Of a DNA stretch of 64,000 nt, positions 25,201 to 34,829 are shown in pieces; the stretch's first letter is position 1, and every line of letters begins with the position of its first letter. This DNA comes from Lycium barbarum (taxonomy: Eukaryota; Streptophyta; Magnoliopsida; Solanales; Solanaceae): the NCBI RefSeq assembly GCF_019175385.1, contig NC_083338.1, forward strand, positions 63,334,884 through 63,398,883, written 5' to 3'. Both the position numbers and the translations under genes were made by a program. Below the pieces are notes generated by a model. It saw only the letters and a program-made list of their open reading frames with translations. It had not been told where the DNA came from and made no database searches.

Positions 25201-26190
25201 TGTTTATGAATTTGACTATCATAAAATAATGTTTTGGTCGCCACGATATCTTAAACTATATTTTGAACCACAACGACCATTTTGGAAATAGTTTTGTGAA
25301 ATGAACCCCGTTGATTAATTATCCGAATTATTTTGACTATTGGGCCAACCTATGATTTTATCAAGCTTATAAAAAAAAAGAAGGGTATTTCGACATTCTA
25401 AATTACATTTTGAAATATAAACATAATTTTGGGAGAACTTTTGTGAAATAAACCCCGTGTTGACCACTTGTTCAGACTAGTTGGATTAACGGGCCGACAC
25501 ATGACTATATTGAGCCCTATAGCTATTCCGATCCGTAAGTTGCATTAGTCGTTCATGACTCCGCTCGTGCCCATTAATTTGATATCGCTCATAGGTCCCT
25601 GGGCCGGTTATTGATCGCATGAATCATGACAATCCGACCGTATGCTCTCCTATTGATACGAGTATCCGAGTATAGGTGTTGCGATACAGGCACTCCGTTA
25701 GATCTATTTTGATATGAGTATTCGGATATGAACATCTTGATCGAGTAATCCGTTACGAATATTCTGATAGTATGTTGAATCACTCTCACAAGCCTTATAA
25801 AATGCTTGGACATATAAAATGACTCCAGACGTTGTGTGTTGATACATTCCATCGTGCCATCCAAAAAGTTATGTATGTGCCTTATGACTACTGTCCGATT
25901 CCTTGAACTGATCCGTCGATTGAAATCTGTTTTGAAACGTTCATAACGATTATGTGGTAAACGTATCCGTAAATATCACGTATCAATTCTGATCGTTCCG
26001 AAATACGTCTATAATCCTCAAATGGCAATAAGTGTTTGTATCTATCGAGTCTGTGTTTATGGGTGTCTGGTCTCTCACTATTCCGTTCGTGCAAGCCTTA
26101 CCATGTCTATTTACTAAGCCGGACCAAGCTATGCTGTCGTGCGCTATTTCCCTATTTTGCCTATGGTGTTCTGAAATAAAACCGTGAGGG

Positions 26191-26500
26191 GTGGTCTGGG
26201 CTGAGCTCGATCCCCAAAGCGGATAGTATCTGCGTTGTGTGATTTGATACCAGGCAGACGCGTTGGGAGTGTACTGGGCGGAGCTCAAGCTCCCGAGACT
26301 GGTCCGTGACCCGTGTACTGGGCAGAGCTCGAGCGGGAAAAACGGGCAGTTTCTGCATGGGATGACCACTGTACTGGGCCGAGCTCGACGTGGCATACCC
26401 CTTGTAGACGCGTATTCTGATATGAGCTGATATGATTTGATACGATATGTTTGTGTATGGTGTGACCACTGTACTGGGCTGAGCTCGAGGTGGCACACTC
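26191..26500. repeat. Degenerate repeats with TGTACTGGGC-GAGCTCGA core in TE7
   Basis: Five copies of TACTGGGCNGAGCTC-like cores at about 26194, 26271, 26314, 26371 and 26471, with diverged spacers of 45-100 bp. Antisense frames of 125-171 codons arise from the repeat and show no known domain. Confidence 0.8.
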
Positions 26501-26590
26501 TTTGTAAACATCATATGATTCACAGGTAGCAACATCTGATCCGATACGCTACGGCGTTCTGATATGGCATATGACTCTATATAACTCTGG

Positions 26591-26840
26591 ATTATGATTC
26601 TGTCTATCCGCCTGAAATCTGATTCTGTCTGTCCATCTGAAATGTGATTCTGTCTATCCATCGGGAATCTGATTCTTCTTGTTCGTCTGAAATATGATTC
26701 TATCTGCCCGTCTGGAGTATGATTTTGTCTGTCCGTCTGGATTTTGATTCTGTCCGTTACGCCTCGGTCTGCCCGATACGATTATGATTCTATACGTACA
26801 TTTTGGTCTGTCTGATAAGATTATGGTTCTGTCCGCTACC
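26591..26840. repeat. About 25-bp degenerate tandem repeat in TE7
   Basis: Roughly ten units of the form ATGATTCTGTCTGTCCGTCTG with variable ends. It continues less clearly to about 26960. Confidence 0.85.
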
Positions 26841-28141
26841 CTTCTGTCTGTCCGGCTAAATTACGTTTCTGTATGTTGTACTTCTGGTAATCTGATCCGG
26901 ACCACGACTCAGTCTGTTCCATTCTGTACCTCTGTCTCTGATTATGATGGTATCAGTTACATCTGTGCCCCAGCTCTGTGCGATGATTCTGTCAGTTGAA
27001 CTCGGTATGTCTGTCTTGGATTTAGATTCGGTTATGCCTGTTATACTTCTGTATATATTTCTGTGCTTCTGGTCCGGGCTATGATTATACTTGTGATATT
27101 TTCGCTTTACATACTCGGTACATTTTCGTACTGACCCCCTGTTCTTCGAGGGCAGCGTTTCATGCCGCGCAGGTACTCCCAGATGAGCTAAAGTTATTAC
27201 AGAAGATGATCCAGCGGGGTTAGCAAACTCCATTTGCTTCTGGAGTGCTGCCGAGTCAGAGTCCGTATGTTATGGTTCTGGATTATGTTAGAGACTTTGC
27301 AGACAGTGTCGTGAGTATTGGTTGTTTGTATGTAAGCGGCTCCATCAGCCGATATGTAGGTCTGAGTTATGTACTGGATTCTGTATGATTATATGTATTT
27401 GTTTGATTTGAAAGAATATTTCAAAAAAACATTTACTATGCATTTTACCTTATCCGATTTAGAAAGTTCGATGTGATTTTCTGTGTAGCAGTAGTCTGAG
27501 GGTTCGCTCGGCCCTAAGTAAGGGTCGGGTGCCCATCACACCCTCGAAATGTCGGGGTGTGACACTAACAAAAATCCTAATCAAGAAAGTATGAACTAAA
27601 GAATGATTCCTATAAGTGATTGGTTATAGATTTATAAGCTAGAAAGTATAGTTTACTAACGATAGCGTTACTTTCATATTAAATAGGCTAAAGGGACGAC
27701 GAAGCGAACTTGGTTACGGTTAACCTATAACAGGTATGTAAAGCTAACCCTTCTTTCTTTTTGGCATGATCTTTATGAAACAAACAGACGACGTATATAT
27801 GACTCCAAAGAAGTTCCTATTCTTAGAGCCACTAGGATGGCTAATGTTCTTAACTTCCAGAAGATATTTCATTATGTCTTGATACGTGTATATGATTCCA
27901 GAAGTTCTATTTTAATATAATCCGTAGTGACATTCGAAAGGTACTTAATATGACTATCGTCTAAATTTTCAAATGCTGGTTCATTTTGATTATCTTATTG
28001 AGTCTCAGATATGATTTAATTTGCATATGGTTGCTCACTACTCTACTCGTACATCATTCAATGAGTCCCGGGCCAGGATACGTTCTCGTGCACAGTTTCA
28101 CTGCATTGTTCACCGAGTCCCTCACTAGAGGGCCGGGATAC

Positions 28142-28142
<1 letters not shown>

Positions 28143-28180
<38 letters not shown>
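28143..28180. repeat. TA microsatellite in TE6
   Basis: About 38 bp of (TA)n followed by GATGATGTGATG trinucleotide-like repeats to about 28225, at the position of the TA tract in the TE4 LTR. Confidence 0.9.
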
Positions 28181-28184
<4 letters not shown>

Positions 28185-29023
28185 ATGTGATGGTGTGATG
28201 ATGTGATGATGTGATGATGTGATTATGGCGCCAAGGATGGTATGTGGCGACCTTATTCACCGAGTCCCATAATGGGCCGGATATGATATATGATATTGAT
28301 ATGCATGATTTCCATTTCATAAGGCAAGTGTATTGATATTTTAAAAGTCATACTTGTTTCCGGTAATCTCTATTTCAGTTTTGATCCTCTTTGTTGTATT
28401 TCATGCTTTATATACTCAGTACATATCTCGTACTGACCCCCCTTTCTTTGGGGGGATGCGTTTCATGCCCGCAGGTACAGATAGTCGGTTTCGTGACCCT
28501 TCAGCATAGGACTTCCACTCAGCTGTCTTGGAGAGCTCTGTTGTTCCGGAGCCTAGACTTTTGGTACAGACCTTATGATGTATGTATATGTTTGCCCAGG
28601 GGTACGACGGGGCCCTGTCCCGTCATATTTCGCAATCGATACTCTTAGAGGTCTGTAGACATGTGTGTGGGTTATATATGGATTATGATCAGCTATGTCT
28701 ATATGGTCTGTTGTGGATATTTTTGTTTGTTGTGGCAGCCTTGCCGACTTGCATATGATATCGACATGTAGTTGCAGCCTTGTCGGCTTGCGTATTATAA
28801 TGATATATAGTGGCAGCATGTCGGCTTGCGTATTTTATTACGTTGTGATTGGTCGTGACTCCTCAGGAGACAGATTATCATGATATATGACGTTGTGAAC
28901 CTTTGGGTCTTGTTAATTCCCATATTGACTATAGTGTCAGTCTGACTATGTCTAACAGGTACGTATATGAGTGTCCAGCTCGGGCACTAGTCATGGCCCA
29001 CGGGGCTGGGTCGTGACAATATG

Positions 29024-31755
29024 ATAAGTCCATCAACCATAATGGGAGAACTAACCAATACACCCTTGTCCACAATGGTGTCAAACGTGTCTTGAATCCC
29101 ATGACCCCCTCCCAAGTGGGTGAGATCTATAAGAAAATGAGGGAGTTAAAGGAGAAGGGTCATAGTGCATTACAAAAGAAGAATGTGGGGGAAGAGGGAG
29201 TAGAGGAGAGTAGTTCTCAAGAGGTGAGTGGAAAGAAAGGAGAGCTTAGAGGAAAAACCAAGGTGTCGCTTTTGGCGAATTGTGGGGAAATTAGGAAGGA
29301 ATTGGGGGAGCGTCAACCGGTGATTCTCCTCATGCATAGGGACTATGCATTGCACACTAATGAACTAATCCCTTCTTTTCCTAGTTCTATTTCTTCTCTT
29401 TTGCAGGAATTTGATGATGTGTTCCCAAAGGGGTTACCACCCTTGAGGGGAATTGAACACCAAATTGACTTTGTCCCGGGGTCTCAATTGCCAAACAAAC
29501 CAGCTTATAGAGCAAACCCGGATGACACTAAGGAGCTTCAAAGACAAGTGGATGAGCTCCTTGAAAAGGGAGTTGTGAGAGAAAGTATGAGTCCTTGTGC
29601 CGTGCCCGTGTTCTTAGTGCCAAAGAAAGATGGATCATGGCGCATGTGTGTCGATTGCCCGGCCATCAATAAGATAACGGTAAAGTATCGCCACCCCATA
29701 CCTCGTCTTGACGACATGCTTGATGAGTTGAATGGTTTATGCATATTCTCTAAGGTAGATCTTAGGAGTGGGTATCATCAAATCCGGAGATGTAAGAAGC
29801 TTTCATGGCTTGGCTAGTTTCTATAGGCGTTTTGTTAAAGGATTTAGTACCATAGCCGCTCCTTTGACCGAGGTAATCCGAAAGGACAAACCTTTTTCTT
29901 GGGGTGTGGAGTAAGCTAATGCCTTTGAAACTTTGAAACAAATGCTTATCTCCGCACCATTGTTGCAATTACCCGACTTTGACAGAATATTTGAGATTGA
30001 ATGTGATGCAAGCAAAGTGTGTATTGGAGCCGTTTTAATGCAAGACCAAAAGGCCATAGCCTATTTTAGTGAAAAACTCAAGGGAGCGACTTTGAATTAT
30101 ACTACCTATGATCTTGAGTTGTATGCCTTAATTCGTGCTTTGGGAAATTGGCAACACTACTTGTGGCCTAAATAGTTTGTGATTCGGACCGACCATGAGT
30201 CCATAAAGCATCTTAAGGCCCAAGGTAAGTTGAACAAAAGGCATGCCAAATGGGTTGAATTCCTTGAATCCTTCCCTTATGTAATCCAATACAAAAAGGG
30301 AAAGGATAACGTAGTGGCGGATGCCTTATCAAGGAAACATGTTTTGATCAATACTTTGTCTTCCAAATTGATGGGTTTTGAGAGCTTGAAGACATTGTAT
30401 CCCGAGAACCCCGTCTTTGCACAAATCTTTCTAGAATGCGAAGAATGGGAAAGGGAAAGGTGGCTTAGGGATTGATCTTCTACTCCCTATTCTAAGTTTG
30501 ATGGTTTCTTGTTCAAGAACAAGTGACTATGTGTGCCCATGGGCTCTTGGAGGGAGTTATTTGTGAGGGAGGCACACAATGGGGGATTGATGGGACACTT
30601 TGGGATTGATAAGACAATGGGATTCTTGAGGAGCAATTCTATTGGCCCCACATGCGACGGGATGTGGCCTGAATTTATGGCCAATGCCTTGAATGCCGAA
30701 AAGCTAAATCTAGGCTTCAACCCCATGGCTTGTACACTCCTCTCCCCATCCCTCAACAACTTGTTTTGACATTTCCATGGACTTTGTGATTGGATTGCCT
30801 AGGACAAAAAGGGGGAAAGATAGCATATTTGTTGTTATTGATCATTTTTCGAAAATGGCCCATTTCATTGCTTGCCATAAGGTTGATGATGCTCCCCATA
30901 TTTCTTCCTTGTTTGTTGAAAATGTGGTTAAATTGCATGGCATTCCCAAGACAATTGTGAGCGATAGGGATCTCAAGTTCCTTAGCCACTTTTGGAAAGA
31001 ATTGTGGGGTAGGCTTGGAACAAAGTTGTTGTTTTCCACCTCTTGCCACCCACAAACCGATGGCCAAACCGAAGTTGTCAATAGGACTTTAGGTTCTATG
31101 CTTCGGGCCATGGTAAAAGGGAAGCTAGCCTCTTGGGAAGATCAATTGCCTTTAGTAGAATTTGCATATAATAGAGTTATTCATAGCATTATTGGCATGT
31201 CACCCTTTGAGGTGTTGTATGGTTTTAACCCCCAAACCTCCTTGGATCTAATGCCTTTGTCTCAAGATGTGGTATTGAGTTTAGATGGTAACAAGAGAGC
31301 CGAAGCTATGAAGAAGATCCATGAAAAGGCAAGGCTTCAACTTGAAAAGAAGAATCAAAAGGTGGCCAAAACGGGCAAACCAAGGGAGAAAAAGGGTGGT
31401 CCTTGAACCGGGAGATTGGGTGTGGGTGCACTTCCGAAAAGAAAGATTCCCAAACAAGAGGAAGACAAAGTTGATGTCGCGTAGGGATGGTCCCTTTGAT
31501 GTCCCTTAGAGGCTTAATGATAATGCCTACAAAATTTATGTCCCTCCGGAATATCAAGTTCATAACACCTTCAACATTTGCGACCTATCTCCCATGGTAA
31601 TGGAAAGTGATGAGCCATCAAATTTGAGGACAAATTCTCTTCAAGATGGGGAGAATGATGCAAGCCCACTTGCCTCAAGGCCATTTACAAGGAACCAAGC
31701 CCGGGAACTACAACACTTGCAAAGCCTATTCATGAAGCGGGAGGCTCTTGAGTAA
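29024..31755 (+). pseudogene. TE5 pol remnant: RT (internally deleted), RNase H, integrase
   Basis: The frame resumes after TE6 with the linker ending PMTPSQVGEIYKKM, then RT N-terminal part (FDDVFPKGLPP at 29410; VPKKDGSWRMCVD at 29617). At [13 protein letters not shown] (29750-29790) the sequence jumps to the RT/RNase H connection ([14 protein letters not shown]), so the catalytic YxDD segment is deleted. RNase H (IECDAS, about 29997; [10 protein letters not shown]) and integrase follow with stops at 29911, 30173, 30472, 30520 and frameshifts near 30610, 30770 and 31390. The integrase core keeps DFVIGLP (30781), VSDRDLKF (30958) and GQTEVVN (31062). After EPGDWVWVHFRKERFP and SNLRTNS the frame crosses into the 3' LTR and ends at 31755. 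Cannot encode an active RT. Confidence 0.9.
31620..31655 (+). promoter_or_regulatory. TE5 polypurine tract with AGGA-loop palindrome
   Basis: AATTTG - AGGA - CAAATT (31621-31636) followed by AAGATGGGGAGAA (31643-31655) that abuts the 3' LTR. The palindrome overlaps codons of the integrase tail, yet has the same design as the one in the Tekay-like elements here. Confidence 0.75.
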
Positions 31756-32286
31756 ACTTTTGATGAGCACCTCTGATCCCAAGTCCATTTGTTGATGAAG
31801 ATTGCTTGGGGAGAAAAAGAGGAAATGGGAAGTCACCACAATGGCTAAAAGATGAAGAGTTGGCTATTCTTGCATAGGAGATTTCAAGATTTTGAAGAAA
31901 GAAGAATAGCCAAACAAGGCCCTTGTCTCATTATGGGTGTTTATGTCATTTTGCTATCTTTTATTTCTAGCATAGTATAAATAGTTCTCTTCTTGTTCTT
32001 GGAAGACTTAGACTATTTTGATTATTCATATTTTGAGATTGTAAAACTCTTTTGAGTGTTGAGAGTTTGCTAAGCTAGAGATTGTGAATCTTGTGAGAGG
32101 ATTGGTTATTAGGGTATCAAATCCCTATTGGTCATCCTAAGAGTTTGGTTCTCTTTAGTTCCTAAATTAGAGGTCAAGTTAATCTAAGAACTTTGGTTGC
32201 TAATTTGGGTCTTTAGTTGTGTCAAATTATCTATCCTTTACTTTCTTGTCTTTCTTTCTTCATTTTTCGTTATGTTTATTGCATCA
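31656..32286 (+). repeat. TE5 3' LTR (631 bp)
   Basis: TGATGCAAGCCC to TTGCATCA; pairs with 18205-18834. The first about 100 bp encode the end of the polyprotein (SRPFTRNQARELQHL, stop at 31753). Confidence 0.95.
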
Positions 32287-32686
32287 TGTTTATATTGGTG
32301 GGACGACATGAAAAGAGACATAGTGGAGTTTGTTGCTCAGTGCCCGAATTGTCAACAGGTTAAGGTCGAGCATCAGAAGGCTGGCGGGTTATTACAGGAG
32401 ATAGAGATCCCGACTTGGAAATGGGAAGTGATTAACATGGACTTCATTACAGGTTTACCTCGCACCCCTTGGAAGTATGACTCTATATGGGTTATTGTGG
32501 ATAGGCTGACAAAATCAGCCTATTTTCTTCCAGTCAGGACTACTTATTCAGCTGAGGACTATGCAAAGTTATATATCAGAGAGATAGTGAGACTCCATGG
32601 GGTTCCCATATCTATTATCTCAGACAGAGGAGCCCAGTTTACAGCTAACTTCTGGAGATCATTTCAGGAGGGACTGGGATACATGA
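32287..32686 (+). pseudogene. TE4 integrase fragment
   Basis: Direct continuation of the TE4 pol frame after TE5: the [11 protein letters not shown] of the zinc-binding domain, CPNCQQVK (32343), core [10 protein letters not shown] (32441) and [12 protein letters not shown] (32620). 32287-32291 is the TGTTT duplication. The frame is open here; it is lost at 32671-32686 where TE8 begins. The catalytic glutamate, chromodomain and 3' LTR of TE4 are beyond TE8 and out of the window. Confidence 0.93.
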
Positions 32687-34829
32687 TGTTACACCCCATA
32701 AAAATTTCATGTTACTAAGGCTGCAGACGGCTTAATGTGAGCTCAAGAAGGAGCAAATATTACAAGTATAAAGGATGAAATTCTACTGTATTAGCATGAG
32801 AATAGCATGAGTATGATATTTGAAATTCGTACAATATGATTGGAATGATACGTTAAAAGATATATAGCCCTCGTAATCGTAAGCTGAGGTGGGGTCCACA
32901 TGTCAAGATTTTATAAAGGACATATGACAAGTTATATGGATAATATATGTGAAGTTAAACAAACCTCAAGAAGGACCCTTGAGCCAAATCAAAGTGGAAA
33001 CCCTCCAAACAAATGTTTTTAAGTTATGTTTTTGGGTGATCTGACTTCGGGAGGCCATAACCCCATCATTATTTGGGAATTTGGGAAGACTCTTAAAATG
33101 AAAGTTGTACATAATTGAAATACCTTTCCAACCATAGGTCGTGGGCCTGCATGTGACATCGGGATAAGGAGATATGGACGTTTGAAGGCAGAAAGGTCAA
33201 GCTAGGTCGTGGGCCTGCATTGTTGTTGTGTTTGTTGTTATACTATGGATATACGAAAATAAAGAAGTGTATACAAGCATTGGTATATGAATGTATATTG
33301 GGCTGTTTTGGAAGTGATTTAAGAATGGACTTAATTCTAGTTTGATATGAAATTGTTGGCGTTCTTGTTGTTAGTATTTTGATTGATGTTTGGCTAAATT
33401 GGAATCTCGAGGATTGTTAAGTTTTCAGGGGAAATGCTGCCCGAATTTTGTTAAGTTTCATTCGTACTTAGATTGGTTAGTAAGTGATGTGGATGATCTA
33501 ACTGTGGCTTATGTTATCTTAATTGTAGACCTACGAGCTCGAGAAGTAGACGTTGGACATTTAGATAGAGTTCAAGGTATGTAAAGCTAACCCTTCTTTC
33601 TTTTTGGCATGATCTGTATGAAACAAATAGACGACGTGTATATGACTCCAAAGAAGCTCGTATTCTTAGAGACACTAGGATGACTAATTTTCTTGATTCC
33701 CAGAACTTATTTTATTACGTCTTAATGCGTGTCTATGATTCCAGAAGTTCTATTTTGATATAATCCATAGTGACATTCGAAGGTTACTTCATATGACTAT
33801 TGTCTCGATTATCATGATGGTTCATTTTGATTATTCTATTGAGTCTCAGATATGAATTAGTTTGTGTATGGTTTCTCACTACTCTGCTCCTGCATGCCTC
33901 AATATATCTTTCACTGAGTCCCGGGCTAGGATACGTTTACGTGCACAGTTTCACTGTATTGTTCACCGAGTCCCTCACTAGAGGGCTGGGATACGGTATA
34001 TATATATATATGATGATGATATGCTGATGTGATGATGTGATGATATGATGATATGATGATGTGATTGTGGCGCCAAGGATGGTATGTGATGACTTTATTC
34101 ACCGAGTCCCATGGTGGGCTGGATATGATATATGACATTGATATGCATGTTTTACATTTTATAAGGCAAGTGTATTGGTATTTTGAAAGTCATACTTGTC
34201 TCCTGTAATCTCTACTTCAGTCATGATCCTCTTTATTGTGTTTCATGCTTTATATACTCAGTACATATCTTGTACTGACCCCCTTTCTTCGGGGGGCAGC
34301 GTTTCATGCCCGCAGGTATGGATACTTGATTTGGTGATCCTTCAGCTTAGGACTACTACTCAGCTGTCTTGGAGAGCTGCATTGTTCCGGAGCCTAGACT
34401 TTTGGTACAGATCTTTTGATGTATATATATGTTTATCCAGGGGTACGGCGGGGCCCTGTCCCGTCATATTTCACTGTTGATACTCTTAGAGGTTTATAGA
34501 CATATGTGTGGGTTGTGTATAAGTTTTGCTCAGGTGTGTCTATATGGGTTGCTATGGATATTCCCGCTTGTAATGGCAGCCTTGTCGGCTTGTGTATGAT
34601 ATTATATGTAGTGGCAGCCTTGCCGGCTTGCGTATCCTATTATGTTTTGACTAGCTATGACTCCTCGGGGGACAGGTTATCGGGATACATATGATGACGT
34701 TATGAACCTTTGGGGTTCTTTGGCAAGTTCCCGTATTGTTCTTAAGAATCAGTTGTCTATATGTAACAAGTACGTATATGAGTGTCCAGCTCGGGCAATA
34801 GTCATGGCCCACGGGGCTGGGTCGTGACA
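32687..34829 (+). repeat. TE8 5' LTR, with a deletion of about 0.73 kb
   Basis: Starts TGTTACACCCC, ends GGGCTGGGTCGTGACA. It follows 53184-55102 closely, but sequence equivalent to about 53704-54448, including the GGTATG donor-like site, is missing at 33203-33220, where an 18-bp filler copied from 33135-33152 sits. The 48-nt segment bounded by TTGTAG and GGTATGTAAAG (33529-33576) and the hairpin/CCGCAG (about 34279-34315) are retained. CATGA (32682-32686) is the expected left duplication. Confidence 0.88.

Larger units (their letters stand above)
23314..27564 (+). mobile_element. TE7 solo LTR, unusually long (4,251 bp)
   Basis: Starts TGTTATATCCCGTAC and ends CGGGGTGTGACA, flanked by perfect 5-bp duplication CTAAC (23309-23313 and 27565-27569) inside TE6. 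A TATA-like ATTATATATACAAG (23637-23650), donor-like AAAAG/GTAAGAATT (23898/23899), GGGGAGATGCTGCCG block with CCGAAATTTCGG (24707-24731), a 51-nt segment bounded by TTGCAG and GTATGTAAGG (24799-24849) and the terminal ACTGACCCCCTG hairpin with acceptor CCGCGCAG (27131-27171) are in the same order as in the other long LTRs, so the whole insert is one LTR. The extra length lies mostly in tandem arrays at 26191-26840. No coding function. Confidence 0.9.
22201..29018 (+). mobile_element. TE6 solo LTR (TE4 family), itself split by TE7
   Basis: Begins TGTTATACCCCGTA, ends GGGTCGTGACA, with a perfect 5-bp duplication ATATG (22196-22200 and 29019-29023) in the TE5 protease/RT junction. No PBS, PPT or coding region belongs to it, so it is a solo LTR left by recombination between two LTRs. 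Without TE7 its length is about 2.56 kb, close to the 2.6 kb TE4 LTR. Donor-like AAG/GTAAGATT at 22812/22813; hairpin CCCCCC...GGGGGG and CCGCAG at about 28437-28475. Confidence 0.93.
18205..32286 (+). mobile_element. TE5, chromovirus-type Ty3/gypsy element with two nested LTR insertions
   Basis: Both ends read TGATGCAAG...TTGCATCA and are flanked by a perfect 5-bp duplication TGTTT (18200-18204 and 32287-32291) inside the TE4 integrase. The LTRs are about 630 bp, far shorter than all others here. Order gag, protease, RT, RNase H, integrase is that of Ty3/gypsy. Integrase with SFVF-type core ([19 protein letters not shown]), the LGRPW motif after protease and reading through into the 3' LTR point to a CRM/Reina/Galadriel-like chromovirus rather than Tekay; the exact clade needs a phylogeny. 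Removing TE6 (with its duplication) leaves about 7.3 kb. Confidence 0.93.

Noticed and set aside
26161..26661. Antisense frame of 166-171 codons in TE7 as a gene
   Set aside because: It spans a tandem array inside a solo LTR; the product reflects the repeat.
23314..27564. TE7 as a full element with two LTRs
   Set aside because: Only one start (TGTTATATCCC) and one end (GTGTGACA) are present, no PBS/PPT pair, and the landmarks occur once and in LTR order.
32197..32291. Hydrophobic leader (signal-like) at the start of the frame 32197-32718
   Set aside because: It is the translated end of the TE5 3' LTR fused by chance to the TE4 integrase fragment.
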